From assembly GCF_014192715.1 (NCBI RefSeq), contig NZ_JACHYH010000001.1, positions 248,001 through 312,000 on the forward strand: a stretch of DNA of 64,000 nt, read 5' to 3'. Under the pieces are notes generated by a model. The model saw only the letters and a list, made by a program, of their open reading frames with translations. It did not search any database and was not told the DNA's origin. A program made the position numbers and the translations under genes. The DNA comes from Luteibacter sp. Sphag1AF (GTDB taxonomy: Bacteria > Pseudomonadota > Gammaproteobacteria > Xanthomonadales > Rhodanobacteraceae). How positions within the stretch are numbered: position 1 is the stretch's first letter; the number at the start of each line of letters is the position of its first letter. Below, piece after piece: positions 1 to 9,583 of the stretch.

Positions 1-1897
1 GAGGCTTTTTCACGACAGCTGCTGAAACCTTGCGCGCCGTCCCTGACTTGCCGACCGCGGACTTCACGGCAGCACGCTTCGCGGTCGTTTTTTTCGCGCT
101 GACCACTTTGGCCTTTGCCGGTTTTGCGACAGCCGCGCGGGCAACGGTTTTCACCGTCGTTTTCCGCACCGCCGACTTCGTCACTGCCGCTGTCCGGCCG
201 CCCGACTTCTTCACCGCAGCCTTCTTCGCAGCTACCTTGCCGGTAGCCGTCTTGCGTGCCGCGGGTTTACGCACAGCCTTTTTCGCGGCTGGACTACTCG
301 TTTCAGCACTATCTGACGCCGCGGACTTGCGCGCACTGACACGTCGCCCCGCCGGGTCCACGTTGGCGTTGAGCGGGCGCCACGAACGACCGCCCATCGC
401 AAGCAGGGTGTCCGACGACGCTGGTCCCGCACTGCCCGACGCATAGTTCGGAAAATCAGCCGGAGTACGCTGCGCCCAGTCGTCCAGCACCGGCTGCACG
501 GCGCGCCAGCAAGCCTCGACCATGTCCGCGCGCTGGAACAGCGTGGCGTCGCCGGTCATGCAGTCGTACAGCAGTGTTTCGTAGCCCACGTTGGGCTCGG
601 CACGGAACCAGTCTGCGTACTTGAAGTCCATGCGAACGGGGGCAAGCTCCACACGCGGACCAGGACGCTTCACATCAAACTGAAGGGAAATGCCTTCGTC
701 CGGCTGAATCTGCAACACCAGCCAGTCCGGCCCGAACGCATCCATGCCGGTGCCACGGAACGGAGCAAAGGGCGCGGACTTGAAGCGGATGGCAATTTCC
801 GTCGTGCGCCGGGTCATGTGCTTACCCGTGCGCAGGTAGAACGGCACGCCTGACCAACGCCACGTGTCGATGGCAAGCTTCATTGCCACGAAGGTTTCCG
901 TGACCGAGTCAGCCGCCACATCGGGTTCTTCACGATAGGCACGGGCCAGTGCACCAGCAACGGCGCCCGGGCCGTACTGACCGCGTACGGCATCTTCCGG
1001 GCCAATGGGACGAATGGCTTCGATGGCCTCGGCCTTGCGCGTGCGTACGGCTTCAGCGTCAAAAGAACTGGGCGGTTCCATCGCCACCATGGCGAGCAAC
1101 TGGAAGAGATGGTTCGGCACCATGTCACGCAGGGCACCGGTCTGCTCGTAGAACGAACCGCGACGTTCCACACCCACGGTTTCAGCCACGGTGATCTGCA
1201 CGTGGTCGATGCGATCACGGTTCCAGATCGGCTCGAACAATCCGTTGGCAAAACGGAACGACAGAATGTTCTGCACCGTTTCCTTGCCGAGGAAATGGTC
1301 AATGCGGTAAATCTGATCTTCGCGCAGCACCTTGCCGATGCGTTCATTGAGTGCCACGGCAGAGGCCAGATCATGACCAAACGGCTTCTCGATGATCACG
1401 CGGCGCCAGAAACCGTTGTTGTCTTCAGTGAGCCCGGCTTCCTTCAGCTTCTCGATCACATCGCCGAAGAAACGCTCGGGTGTGGCGAGATAAAAGAGCA
1501 CATTGCCTTCGGTGCCGCGCTTACGCTCAATGGCTTTGAGCTTCGTCGCCAGGCTGCTGAAAGTGCTGGCGTCGTCGAAGTCGCCAGCGTGATAGGTCAT
1601 GCGGTCGGCGAGCCAGTCCCATGCCTCGTTGTCCAGCTTGCCCGAGCCCCCCGCGTTGCCCACATAGCGCTCCAGCGCGCCACGCAGATTGCGCTTCCAG
1701 GTGGCATCGGCAAGCTTGCCGTGGTTGACGCCGACGATGGAAAAATTGTCAGCCAACAGGCCGGTGCGACGCATGTTGTAAAGCGCGGGCACCACCAGCC
1801 GGCTGGTAAGGTCGCCACTGGCGCCGAAGATCACCACCGTACAGGGATCGGCGGGATGCGACCGCGACATCGCGCGCTTCGGTTGGGCTTGGCTCAT
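1..1897 (-). CDS. zwf: Glucose-6-phosphate dehydrogenase with basic C-terminal tail (3' end cut by window)
   Basis: Oxidises glucose 6-phosphate to 6-phosphogluconolactone with reduction of NAD(P), the entry to the oxidative pentose phosphate and Entner-Doudoroff routes. The nucleotide-binding GASGDL motif is at residues 25-30 and the substrate/catalytic signature RIDHFLGKE at 198-206. The ATG at 1897 has an AAGGAG ribosome site about 8 nt upstream. The ordinary G6PD body ends near GGRSWRPL at about residue 509. The frame then stays open for at least 120 more codons to the window edge. Residues 536-632 hold 30 Lys/Arg and no Asp/Glu, in AAKK/AVKK-like units similar to histone H1 or AlgP tails. 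G6PDs are usually about 480-510 residues, so this one (at least 632) is an extended form. It lies 33 bp downstream of the GH15 gene on the same strand, so the two are probably co-transcribed. Confidence 0.95.
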   Translation of the reverse strand, partial: MSQAQPKRAMSRSHPADPCTVVIFGASGDLTSRLVVPALYNMRRTGLLADNFSIVGVNHGKLADATWKRNLRGALERYVGNAGGSGKLDNEAWDWLADRMTYHAGDFDDASTFSSLATKLKAIERKRGTEGNVLFYLATPERFFGDVIEKLKEAGLTEDNNGFWRRVIIEKPFGHDLASAVALNERIGKVLREDQIYRIDHFLGKETVQNILSFRFANGLFEPIWNRDRIDHVQITVAETVGVERRGSFYEQTGALRDMVPNHLFQLLAMVAMEPPSSFDAEAVRTRKAEAIEAIRPIGPEDAVRGQYGPGAVAGALARAYREEPDVAADSVTETFVAMKLAIDTWRWSGVPFYLRTGKHMTRRTTEIAIRFKSAPFAPFRGTGMDAFGPDWLVLQIQPDEGISLQFDVKRPGPRVELAPVRMDFKYADWFRAEPNVGYETLLYDCMTGDATLFQRADMVEACWRAVQPVLDDWAQRTPADFPNYASGSAGPASSDTLLAMGGRSWRPLNANVDPAGRRVSARKSAASDSAETSSPAAKKAVRKPAARKTATGKVAAKKAAVKKSGGRTAAVTKSAVRKTTVKTVARAAVAKPAKAKVVSAKKTTAKRAAVKSAVGKSGTARKVSAAVVKKP

Positions 1898-1930
1898 GCA
1901 CGAACTCCTTTCAGACTGCGATAGTTGAAT

Positions 1931-3745
1931 TCAGGCGCGTTGCGCGACGGACTCGCCACGATGCACGTCGGCGGTCGCACTCTTCGCATGGGTCATGCTG
2001 AAAGCAGCGTTGACCAGTGCCACATGCGAAAAAGCTTGCGGGAAATTCCCCAGCAGCCGCTTACTGCGCGGATCGTACTCCTCCGCCAGCAAACCCACAT
2101 CGTTGCACAGGCCGACCAGGCGAAGAAAAAGCTCACGGGCATCCTCATGGCGCCCGGTGGCAACGAAGTTTTCCACCAGCCAGAAGCTGCATGGAAGGAA
2201 CTCACCCTCGCCCGGCGGCAGGCCATCCACACCCGTCTGCGTGTGGTAGCGGCGAACAAAACCACCGACCATCAGATTCGTCTCGATGGCCTCGATGGTC
2301 TTCAGCACACGGGGGTCATCGGGCGGCAGGAAGTCGGTCAGCGTGACCAGCAAAAGGCTCGCATCCAGATGCTCCGAACCGTACGCCTGCACGAAGTAGC
2401 CGTGCTCCGGGTGCACGCCGTTGGCAAGAATGTCCGCATGGATCTCGTCCGCCAGCTCGGCCCATCGCGCCGTAAGTGCAGGATCGCGTCCGTCACGCAC
2501 CTGGTCGGCCGCGCGACGGAATGCCAGCCACGCCATGACTTTGGAATGCACGAAATGTTGCGGCTCGCCGCGGATTTCCCAGATGCCCTCGTCCGGCGTC
2601 CGCCAGATGCCCGCGAGGTGGTCGAGAAAGACTGCCTGGACACTGTCGTCTTCCGGCTTCATGTTCACGCCGTTGCGCAGTGCGTGATCAAACGCACCCA
2701 CCAGTTCGCCGAAGATATCCAGCTGAAACTGTTCGGCGGCTGCATTGCCTATGCGAACGGGACGGGAATTCTCGTATCCGGGCAGGAAATCCAGTTCGTG
2801 TTCATGCATGCGCCGCTCACCCGCCAGGCCGTACAGCACCTGCAACTGACCGGGTGTGCCCGCAATGGCACGACGTACCCAGTCACGCCATGCCGCAGCT
2901 TCGTCGTGATAGCCCGCGTTGACGAGGGCGGTGAGCATGTAGGTCGCATCCCGGGCCCAGCAGAAACGATAGTCCCAGTTGCGCGAGCCGCCGATGTGCT
3001 CGGGCAGCGAGGTCGTGGGCGCAGCGACCAGACCGCCAGTAGGCAGGTAACTCAGACCCTTCAGCGTAATCAGTGAACGACGCACGATATCCGACCATTC
3101 GCCCGTACCGTTGCATCGGGACGACCACTCTTCCCAGAACGCCGTGGTTTTTTCCAGCGCATCCGCAGCGTCGATGGGATCGGGTGCGGGCAGATGCGAC
3201 TGGCCGTAGGTCAACACGAATGGGATGGACTCGCCCGCGTTGACGGCGAAGTCGGCCACGCTGTGGAAGTCCTTGCCCTCCAGTTCTACGGGGCTGCGCA
3301 AAATCAGGAGATCCGGGCCTGCAACCGCCCGCGTCGAGCCGTCCTCCTGGCGCACCACCCAGGGGATGCTGCAACCGTAGTCGAAACGGATGACCAGATC
3401 GGTCCCGAAATCCACGCGCCCTTCCAGGCCTTCGACAATACGCACAATGCCGACGGCGTCGCCCACGATGGGCATGAAATCCACGACGCGTGCCCGGCCC
3501 GTGGACGTGGTCCACACGGTTTCCAGGACAAGACTGCCGTCGATGTAGGAACGCGTGCTGGTGGCCTCGGCGTCATGCGGAGCGATCAGCCAGCGGCCGT
3601 GTTCGTCGGTACCCAGCAGGGCCGCAAAGCACGCCGCCGCGTCGAAGCGGGGCACGCACATCCAGTCGATCGAGCCGTCGCGCCGCACCAGGGCGGCGCT
3701 TCGGCAGTTGCCGATCATTGCGTAATCTTCAATGCGTGCCGCCAT
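1931..3745 (-). CDS. Glycoside hydrolase family 15 protein (glucoamylase/trehalase-like)
   Basis: A 604-residue cytoplasmic protein with no signal peptide. The N-terminal beta domain begins with the family's usual IEDYAMIGNCRSAALV. The (alpha/alpha)6 catalytic domain carries RNWDYRFCWARD (255-266), EGIWEIRG (386-393) and EEYDP (555-559), whose acidic residues are the likely catalytic pair. GH15 enzymes release glucose from alpha-glucans; some bacterial members with the EIRG signature are trehalases. Substrate cannot be decided from sequence. zwf follows 33 bp downstream, so the product glucose, once phosphorylated, could enter the pentose phosphate pathway. No typical trehalose-synthesis partner (otsA/otsB) is visible in the window. 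Confidence 0.88.
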   Translation of the reverse strand: MAARIEDYAMIGNCRSAALVRRDGSIDWMCVPRFDAAACFAALLGTDEHGRWLIAPHDAEATSTRSYIDGSLVLETVWTTSTGRARVVDFMPIVGDAVGIVRIVEGLEGRVDFGTDLVIRFDYGCSIPWVVRQEDGSTRAVAGPDLLILRSPVELEGKDFHSVADFAVNAGESIPFVLTYGQSHLPAPDPIDAADALEKTTAFWEEWSSRCNGTGEWSDIVRRSLITLKGLSYLPTGGLVAAPTTSLPEHIGGSRNWDYRFCWARDATYMLTALVNAGYHDEAAAWRDWVRRAIAGTPGQLQVLYGLAGERRMHEHELDFLPGYENSRPVRIGNAAAEQFQLDIFGELVGAFDHALRNGVNMKPEDDSVQAVFLDHLAGIWRTPDEGIWEIRGEPQHFVHSKVMAWLAFRRAADQVRDGRDPALTARWAELADEIHADILANGVHPEHGYFVQAYGSEHLDASLLLVTLTDFLPPDDPRVLKTIEAIETNLMVGGFVRRYHTQTGVDGLPPGEGEFLPCSFWLVENFVATGRHEDARELFLRLVGLCNDVGLLAEEYDPRSKRLLGNFPQAFSHVALVNAAFSMTHAKSATADVHRGESVAQRA

Positions 3746-3813
3746 CAGGGTTTCCTCAAGTCGATCTGTTGATCGGCTGAAGGTAGCGGCGACGCCGTTA
3801 GTGCGACGTGTGC

Positions 3814-5508
3814 TTAGAAGACCGGCGGGGCGCTGGGCCTTTCGCAGGAGGCCTCAAACAGGCTGCGCGCAAGTTCCTGCTCTCCGTAGATCACGCGACT
3901 GGCGCCCAGCCCGGCCAGATGGGCCACGCATTCTTCCGAATGGGCACGCGCCACGATATCCAGGTCCGGCCGCTCGGCGCGGGCCGAGCGCACGATCTGA
4001 CCCGCCTCGAACGGGTTGGGCACGGCAACAATCAGGGAGGCTGCCTGCGCCAGATTCGCCGCCGCCAGCACCGCGACGGAGGCCGCATTGCCCACGATGA
4101 CCTCCGCTCCGCCGTTTTCGCGCAGCGGCCTGACAGCGTCCTCGTCGGTTTCGATCACCAGCACCGGCTGGCCGGACTTGCGCAGCTTTTCGAAAACGCG
4201 GCGCCCCACCCTGCCAAAGCCCACGAGCACCGCGTGGCCTGCCAGCGAGCTGACCGGCTGGGGTTCGATTTCGTCGGGCATGATGGCCTCGACCACGGGC
4301 ACTTCCAGCGCTTCGCTGCGTTTTACCCAGCGATCCAGCGCCACGAAAAGCAGCGGGTTGACCAGGATCGACACGATGGCTGCTGCAAGCAGGATGTCGC
4401 GCGCTTCCTCGCTCAGCAATCCCTGCGTCACGCCAAGGCCGGCGAGGATGAACGAGAATTCGCCGATCTGCGCGAGGCTGACGGAAATGGTGAGCGCCGT
4501 CTTGATCGGACGGCCGAAGGCCCGAACGATCACGAAGGCAGCGGCCGACTTGCCAAAGATGATGATGAGACAGGCGGCCAGCACAATCCACGGGCTTGAC
4601 AGCAGGATGCCCGGATTGAAAAGCATGCCGATGGAGACGAAGAACAGCACGGCAAAGGCGTCGCGCAACGGCAGCGTTTCTTCCGCAGCCTGCTGGGAGA
4701 GCTTGGACTCGCCCATCATCATGCCGGCGAAGAACGCGCCAAGCTCGAAGGACACATCAAACAGGTGCGCGGCACCAAATGCGACGCCCAGCGCGATGGC
4801 CAGCACAGCCAGGCGGAACAGTTCCCGCGAGCCACTCTGCGCCACGGCCTGAAGCACCCAGGGAATCATCCGCTTGCCCACGACCAGCATCAGGGCGATG
4901 AACAGCGCCACCTTGCCGAAGGTGAAGGCGACCACCTTGGCCAGTTCGCCCAGCGACTGGTCGTGCTGCGCCTGACCGGTGCCAAGAAAGCCACCAATGG
5001 CAGGGAGAAGCACCAGCGCCAGCACCATGGCGAGGTCTTCCACAATCAGCCAGCCCACTGCGATGCGGCCGCGATCGGTATCCAGCAGACGTCTCTCCTC
5101 GATGGCGCGCAGCAGTACCACGGTGCTTGCGACCGACAGGGCAAGACCAAACACGAACCCCTGCGCGAGCGGCCATCCAAGCGCCCAACCGAGTCCCATG
5201 CCCAGCAGCGTGGCCACGGTCATCTGCACCGCAGCGCCGGGAATGGAAATGGCCTTGACGGCCATCAGATCCTTGACCGAGAAGTGCAGACCTACACCGA
5301 ACATCAGAAGGATGACGCCGAGGTCAGCCAGCTCCTGAGCAATACCCGCGTTGGCGACATAGCCAGGGGTAAAGGGACCGGCCACCACACCTGCGAGCAG
5401 ATAGCCCGCCAGCACGGGGAGCCGGAGCCGGTGCGCGATGGCACCGAAAATGAAAGCGAGCACCAGTCCACCAACGATGGTGGCGATGAGAGGCGTTGCG
5501 TCGTGCAT
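3814..5508 (-). CDS. ybaL: YbaL-type CPA2 monovalent cation:proton antiporter
   Basis: A 564-residue inner-membrane antiporter. The N-terminus (HDATPLIATIVGGLVLAF, then LAGYLLAGVVAGPFTPG and LGVILLMFGVGLHFS) matches E. coli YbaL closely in both sequence and length. About twelve hydrophobic segments form the Na+/H+ exchanger domain (residues about 10-395). A cytosolic RCK/TrkA-N domain follows with a nucleotide-binding VGFGRVGRRVFEKL motif near residue 430. YbaL/KefC relatives exchange K+ or Na+ for H+ and are gated through the RCK domain. It lies 68 bp upstream of the GH15 gene on the same strand, so read-through is possible. Confidence 0.92.
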   Translation of the reverse strand: MHDATPLIATIVGGLVLAFIFGAIAHRLRLPVLAGYLLAGVVAGPFTPGYVANAGIAQELADLGVILLMFGVGLHFSVKDLMAVKAISIPGAAVQMTVATLLGMGLGWALGWPLAQGFVFGLALSVASTVVLLRAIEERRLLDTDRGRIAVGWLIVEDLAMVLALVLLPAIGGFLGTGQAQHDQSLGELAKVVAFTFGKVALFIALMLVVGKRMIPWVLQAVAQSGSRELFRLAVLAIALGVAFGAAHLFDVSFELGAFFAGMMMGESKLSQQAAEETLPLRDAFAVLFFVSIGMLFNPGILLSSPWIVLAACLIIIFGKSAAAFVIVRAFGRPIKTALTISVSLAQIGEFSFILAGLGVTQGLLSEEARDILLAAAIVSILVNPLLFVALDRWVKRSEALEVPVVEAIMPDEIEPQPVSSLAGHAVLVGFGRVGRRVFEKLRKSGQPVLVIETDEDAVRPLRENGGAEVIVGNAASVAVLAAANLAQAASLIVAVPNPFEAGQIVRSARAERPDLDIVARAHSEECVAHLAGLGASRVIYGEQELARSLFEASCERPSAPPVF

Positions 5509-5696
5509 GGCGGCTCCTTGAGTCGTCGTTTACTGGCGCCACGCCGTGGCAACAGCGAATATCCCCCGTCCGGACGTTAACGTATTCCGGGTCCCCAGAT
5601 GTATGGGCAACGGGGGGACGACGCAAGATTAAAAGCGTCACTCATTGTGTGAGATGTTTCTCAAACCGCGTGTGACGCCGGCCGATACGGACAGGA

Positions 5697-7511
5697 TCAG
5701 GACGCGGCGGTCAGTACGGCGAGGAAATCCTTCCCGTAGCGTTTGAGCTTGTGCTCGCCCACGCCACTGATGGACCCCAGTTCGTCTTCATCACCGGGCA
5801 ACGCGCGCAACATGGCGAGCAACGTGGCGTCATGGAAGATGACGTAAGCGGGCACACCGTGTTGTCTGGCCAGTTCCGCACGCACGCGACGGAGCTCGTC
5901 CCACAGCGGCTGTTCGTACGCCTCGATGCCCAGGCTGCCGCCGGGAGCCGTGCTGCGTTCCTTGCGACGGCGAGCGCCTTTTTCGACGCGGGCATCTTCG
6001 CGCAACCACACTTTCTGCTCGCCCTTGAGTACCGGCTTGCTGGTCAGCGACAACCGCAGCGTGCCGAAGCCTTCCGGGTCCGCCTCGATCAGGCCAGCGG
6101 CCAGCAACTGGCGGAACACGGAGCGCCACTGTGCTTCGTCCATATCTTTGCCCACGCCGAAGGTGGGCAGTTCGTCGTGATGCAGCTGGCGGACGCGCTC
6201 ACCCGCTTCGCCACGGAGAATTTCGATGAGGTGCCCGGCCCCGAACCGCTGACCGCTGCGATAAATGCAGGACATGGCCTTCTGCGCGGCAACGGTGGCA
6301 TCCCAGGTTTTGGGAGGCACCAGACAGTTGTCGCAGTTGCCGCAGGCGCCTTCGTAAACTTCCGCAAAGGCATGCAGCAACAACTGGCGCCGACAGCGCG
6401 TGGTTTCTGCGTAGCCCAGCAGCGATTCGAGCTTGGCGCGCTCTACCCGCTTACGCTCATCACCTGCTTCAGACGAAGCGATCATCTGACTCATCGTGAC
6501 CACGTCGGCCAGTCCGTAAACCATCCAGGCTTCGGCCGGCAGACCGTCACGACCCGCACGGCCGGTTTCCTGGTAATAGCCTTCCATGCTGCGCGGCAGG
6601 TCCAGGTGCGCCACGAAGCGCACGTCCGGCTTGTCGATTCCCATGCCGAACGCCACGGTGGCAACCATCACTATGCCGTCTTCGCGCAGGAAGCGCTGCT
6701 GGTGGCGCATGCGGGTCTCGCCGTCCAGACCCGCGTGATACGGCAACGCGGTGACTCCGGCTTCCTGCAACCACGCGGCAGTGTCGTCCACCTTGCGACG
6801 GCTGAGGCAATAGACGATGCCGGCTTCATCGCGATGACCGTCCAGGAAGTCCAGCAACTGCCTGCGCGCGTTCTGTCGTGGCGCCACGCGATAGCGGATG
6901 TTCGGGCGGTCAAAACTGGAAACGAACTGGCGGGCCTGGTCCAGCGCCAGCCGCTCAACGATCTCATCGCGCGTGCGCTGGTCCGCCGTGGCGGTCAGCG
7001 CAATGCGCGGAATGTCGGGGAAGCGCTGATGAAGCTGTCCAAGTTCGCGATATTCCGGACGGAAATCGTGACCCCATTGGGAAACGCAATGGGCTTCGTC
7101 AATGGCGAACAGCGCGACGGGAATGCGATCCAGCAACGCCATGAAGCGGCCGGTCAGCAGGCGCTCCGGGGCTACGTAAAGCATGTCCAGCTCGCCGGCC
7201 AGCAGCTGGCTTTCCACCTCACGCTGAGTTTCGCTGTCGAGGCTGGAATTGAGATAACGCGCACGGACACCCGCCTCACGCAACGCGTCGACCTGGTCCT
7301 GCATCAGCGCGATCAGCGGCGACACGACAATGCCGGTGCCTGCACGCATGAGCGCGGGAATTTGATAGCACAGCGATTTGCCGCCGCCGGTGGGCATGAG
7401 CACGAGGGCGTCGCCGCCTCCGGCTACCTGCTCAACGATGGCCTGTTGCTGGCCGCGGAACTCGGAATAACCGAAAACAGTGTGGAGAAGGTCAAGAGCT
7501 TGAGACTGCAT
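5697..7511 (-). CDS. recQ: ATP-dependent DNA helicase RecQ
   Basis: A 604-residue 3'-5' DNA helicase acting in the RecF recombination pathway and at stalled forks. Visible are the Walker A TGGGKS (41-46), DEAH box (138-141) followed by CVSQWGHDFR, the QETGRAGRDG motif VI, and the zinc-binding cysteine cluster (CRRQLLLHAF through CGNCDNC). A winged-helix RQC domain follows, and a C-terminal HRDC domain occupies about the last 80 residues. Length matches E. coli RecQ (about 610). The start is ATG at 7511. The preceding gene on the strand encodes an alkyltransferase-like repair protein 58 bp upstream, so two DNA-repair genes sit together. Confidence 0.97.
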   Translation of the reverse strand: MQSQALDLLHTVFGYSEFRGQQQAIVEQVAGGGDALVLMPTGGGKSLCYQIPALMRAGTGIVVSPLIALMQDQVDALREAGVRARYLNSSLDSETQREVESQLLAGELDMLYVAPERLLTGRFMALLDRIPVALFAIDEAHCVSQWGHDFRPEYRELGQLHQRFPDIPRIALTATADQRTRDEIVERLALDQARQFVSSFDRPNIRYRVAPRQNARRQLLDFLDGHRDEAGIVYCLSRRKVDDTAAWLQEAGVTALPYHAGLDGETRMRHQQRFLREDGIVMVATVAFGMGIDKPDVRFVAHLDLPRSMEGYYQETGRAGRDGLPAEAWMVYGLADVVTMSQMIASSEAGDERKRVERAKLESLLGYAETTRCRRQLLLHAFAEVYEGACGNCDNCLVPPKTWDATVAAQKAMSCIYRSGQRFGAGHLIEILRGEAGERVRQLHHDELPTFGVGKDMDEAQWRSVFRQLLAAGLIEADPEGFGTLRLSLTSKPVLKGEQKVWLREDARVEKGARRRKERSTAPGGSLGIEAYEQPLWDELRRVRAELARQHGVPAYVIFHDATLLAMLRALPGDEDELGSISGVGEHKLKRYGKDFLAVLTAAS

Positions 7512-7569
7512 CTGCGCATGCTAACAAACGGCGCGCTCTTACCGTGTGCGCAGCGTCCTCGCCACCGGG

Positions 7570-7959
7570 TCAGCCACCCCAGATCGCACGATCCAGGTCG
7601 TGATCCAATCCGAAATGACTCATGGCCACGCGCCCGTTGACCACCTCCACGCCCTCGGCGCGCAGGCGACGGCATTGCTCACGGTAGCTCTTGCTGCCTT
7701 CGGGAATGCCGATGTGCCCATCGGCGCGCAGCACGCGATGCCAGGGCAGCGAAAGACGGTCTGGCGCGTCGCCCAGCACCCGCCCGATCAGGCGGGCCCG
7801 CCCCGGATAGCCTGCGCGGGCGGCGATGGCGCCGTAACTGGCCACCCTTCCCTTCGGAATGGCGGCCACGGCCTCGATGATGCGTTGCGCACGCAATGCA
7901 CGCGCCTCGTCGGCGTCCTCGTGGGTCACTGGCTTGTCAGCGATTTTGCGAACCATCAT
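7570..7959 (-). CDS. Alkyltransferase-like (ATL) DNA-lesion-binding protein
   Basis: A 129-residue protein of the O6-alkylguanine transferase DNA-binding fold. It has GRVASYGAIAARAG, the helix-turn-helix arginine-finger region RARLIGRVLGDAP, and the active-site segment PWHRV. True methyltransferases have PCHRV; here Trp replaces the alkyl-accepting Cys, the mark of ATL proteins. Those bind O6-alkylguanine without repairing it and pass it to nucleotide excision repair. I chose the ATG at 7959 because AGGGGAG lies about 11 nt upstream; an ATG at 7989 in the same frame lacks such a site. It precedes recQ on the same strand. Confidence 0.88.
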   Translation of the reverse strand: MMVRKIADKPVTHEDADEARALRAQRIIEAVAAIPKGRVASYGAIAARAGYPGRARLIGRVLGDAPDRLSLPWHRVLRADGHIGIPEGSKSYREQCRRLRAEGVEVVNGRVAMSHFGLDHDLDRAIWGG

Positions 7960-8031
7960 GCGGCCGTCGTCTCCCCTGCGCTGTCGCACAGGTTACCATC
8001 GGCAAATTCTTTTCACTGATGGACCGCTGTC

Positions 8032-8436
8032 ATGCGCCATTTTGAAGCGATCCGCTCGCACATCGGCGGCATCTACAAACTCCGCCACAACGAGCCGTAC
8101 CTCATCAGTTTCGATGTCGAACTGACGGACGGACGCCACCAGGGCATATACCTGGCTGAGCTGGAAGATGACAACGGCCGCCGCTACCTGCGCATTTCCA
8201 CGCCCATCGGCCCGCTGGCCGGCACGGACGCGAAGCGCTGCCTGCGTTTCAACTGGGAGCTGCGCACGGGCTTTCTGGCCACCGCCGACCTGGATGGCTC
8301 GCCCTACCTGCATCTTTGCGAGAATCGCCCGTACGAATACTTGGACGACCGCGAACTTGCGCGGCTGATCGAGGAAATCGGCGTGCTGGGCGACACGCTC
8401 GAATTCTCGATCAACGGCGACGCCGACGCCCTTTAA
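8032..8436 (+). CDS. Conserved hypothetical protein, possibly YbjN/CesT-like fold
   Basis: A 134-residue acidic soluble protein with no signal peptide or membrane segment. Alternating short strands (YLISFDVELTDGRHQ, RRYLRISTPIGPL, LRFNWEL) and a terminal helix pattern (DDRELARLIEEIGVLGDTLE) resemble the YbjN/type III secretion chaperone-like fold, a family of peptide-binding dimers of mostly unknown role. That assignment is a pattern judgement only. The gene stands alone, with the Pit gene convergent 10 bp beyond its stop. A hairpin spans both stop regions. Confidence 0.55.
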   Translation: MRHFEAIRSHIGGIYKLRHNEPYLISFDVELTDGRHQGIYLAELEDDNGRRYLRISTPIGPLAGTDAKRCLRFNWELRTGFLATADLDGSPYLHLCENRPYEYLDDRELARLIEEIGVLGDTLEFSINGDADAL

Positions 8437-8445
8437 GGGGCGTCG
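8424..8445. terminator. Hairpin shared by convergent genes
   Basis: CGACGCCC and GGGCGTCG form an 8-bp stem around TTTAAG. It overlaps the end of the small conserved gene and lies just outside the stop of the phosphate transporter. There is no clear T-run, so it may act as a weak bidirectional terminator. Confidence 0.5.
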
Positions 8446-8446
8446 A

Positions 8447-9571
8447 TCAGAACAGCCACTGGCCCAGGCGCACCAGACCGTAGGCAACGGCCGCGGTGAT
8501 GGGCAACGTCAGAATCCAGGCCCACACCATCCGCTCGACCACCGACCAGCGGATGGCGTTGAAGCGCTTGGCCGCGCCCACGCCCATGATCGACGCGGAC
8601 ACGTTGTGCGTGGTGGATACGGGCACGCCCATCAGGGATGCGGACAGAATGACCGCTGCCGAGCTGGCTTCAGCCGCGAAGCCATTGATGGGGTGAAGCT
8701 TGACCATCTTGTGGCCCAGCGTCTTGATGATGCGCCAGCCACCGCCCGCCGTTCCTGCGGCCATGGTCAGCGCACACACGACCTTGACCCACACGGGAAT
8801 CGGGAAACCGCCGGCAGCCGCGTTGTCGTGCTGAATGCGCAGGAAGTGCAGGAACGTGGGCAGATGCTCGAACTGCCCCGCCGCCGTCGCGCCAGCCAGC
8901 GCCAGGGCGATGATGCCCATGCTCTTCTGGGCGTCGTTCATGCCATGGGACAGGCCCATGGCGCTGGCCGACAGAATCTGCGCCTTGCCGAAGAAGCTGT
9001 TGACGAAGGGCGTGCGGCCCAGGCGATGCAGCGGGCCCTTCTGACTGGAGAACCAGCCCAGCATGGCGTACAGCCCGCCCATGACCACGAAACCGATGCT
9101 GAAGCCGAGCAGCGGCGACACGACCATCGGCACGATCACCTTGGGCACGATGCCCTTGCCTGCCCACCAGTGCGCACCACTCTCAAACCAGATGATGGAA
9201 TGAATGTTGTCGCCGGAGGCCGCCATGGCCGCGCCGCAGAGGGCACCGACCAGCGCATGGCTGGAACTGGACGGCAAGCCGAGCCACCAGGTGATGAGAT
9301 TCCATATCGTGGCCCCGAGCAGCGCGCTGATCAGCAACTGCGAGCCCACCTCGACCACGCCCGAATCAATCAGGCCTGACGCGATGGTGGCTGCCACGGC
9401 CGTGCCCCACAGGGCACCGGCCAGGTTCGTGACCGCTGCCAGCAGGACCGCCTGGCCCGGGGTCAGCACCTTGGTGGCGACCACGGTGGCGATGGAATTG
9501 GCCGTGTCGTGGAAGCCGTTGATATAGGTAAAAGCGAGTGCGATCAGGACGACCGCGAAAACCATGCTCAT
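8447..9571 (-). CDS. Pit-family inorganic phosphate transporter
   Basis: A 374-residue inner-membrane protein of the PiT family (Pfam PHO4), which takes up metal-phosphate complexes by symport. The two PiT signature repeats are visible: GFHDTANSIATVVATK near residue 20 and SHGMNDAQKSMGIIALAL near residue 210. Around ten hydrophobic segments are present. The shorter length compared with E. coli PitA (499) is typical of the type paired with a DUF47 partner. It starts 12 bp downstream of the DUF47 gene and is almost certainly translated from the same message. Confidence 0.93.
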   Translation of the reverse strand: MSMVFAVVLIALAFTYINGFHDTANSIATVVATKVLTPGQAVLLAAVTNLAGALWGTAVAATIASGLIDSGVVEVGSQLLISALLGATIWNLITWWLGLPSSSSHALVGALCGAAMAASGDNIHSIIWFESGAHWWAGKGIVPKVIVPMVVSPLLGFSIGFVVMGGLYAMLGWFSSQKGPLHRLGRTPFVNSFFGKAQILSASAMGLSHGMNDAQKSMGIIALALAGATAAGQFEHLPTFLHFLRIQHDNAAAGGFPIPVWVKVVCALTMAAGTAGGGWRIIKTLGHKMVKLHPINGFAAEASSAAVILSASLMGVPVSTTHNVSASIMGVGAAKRFNAIRWSVVERMVWAWILTLPITAAVAYGLVRLGQWLF

Positions 9572-9583
9572 GGGTCGCAGCCG

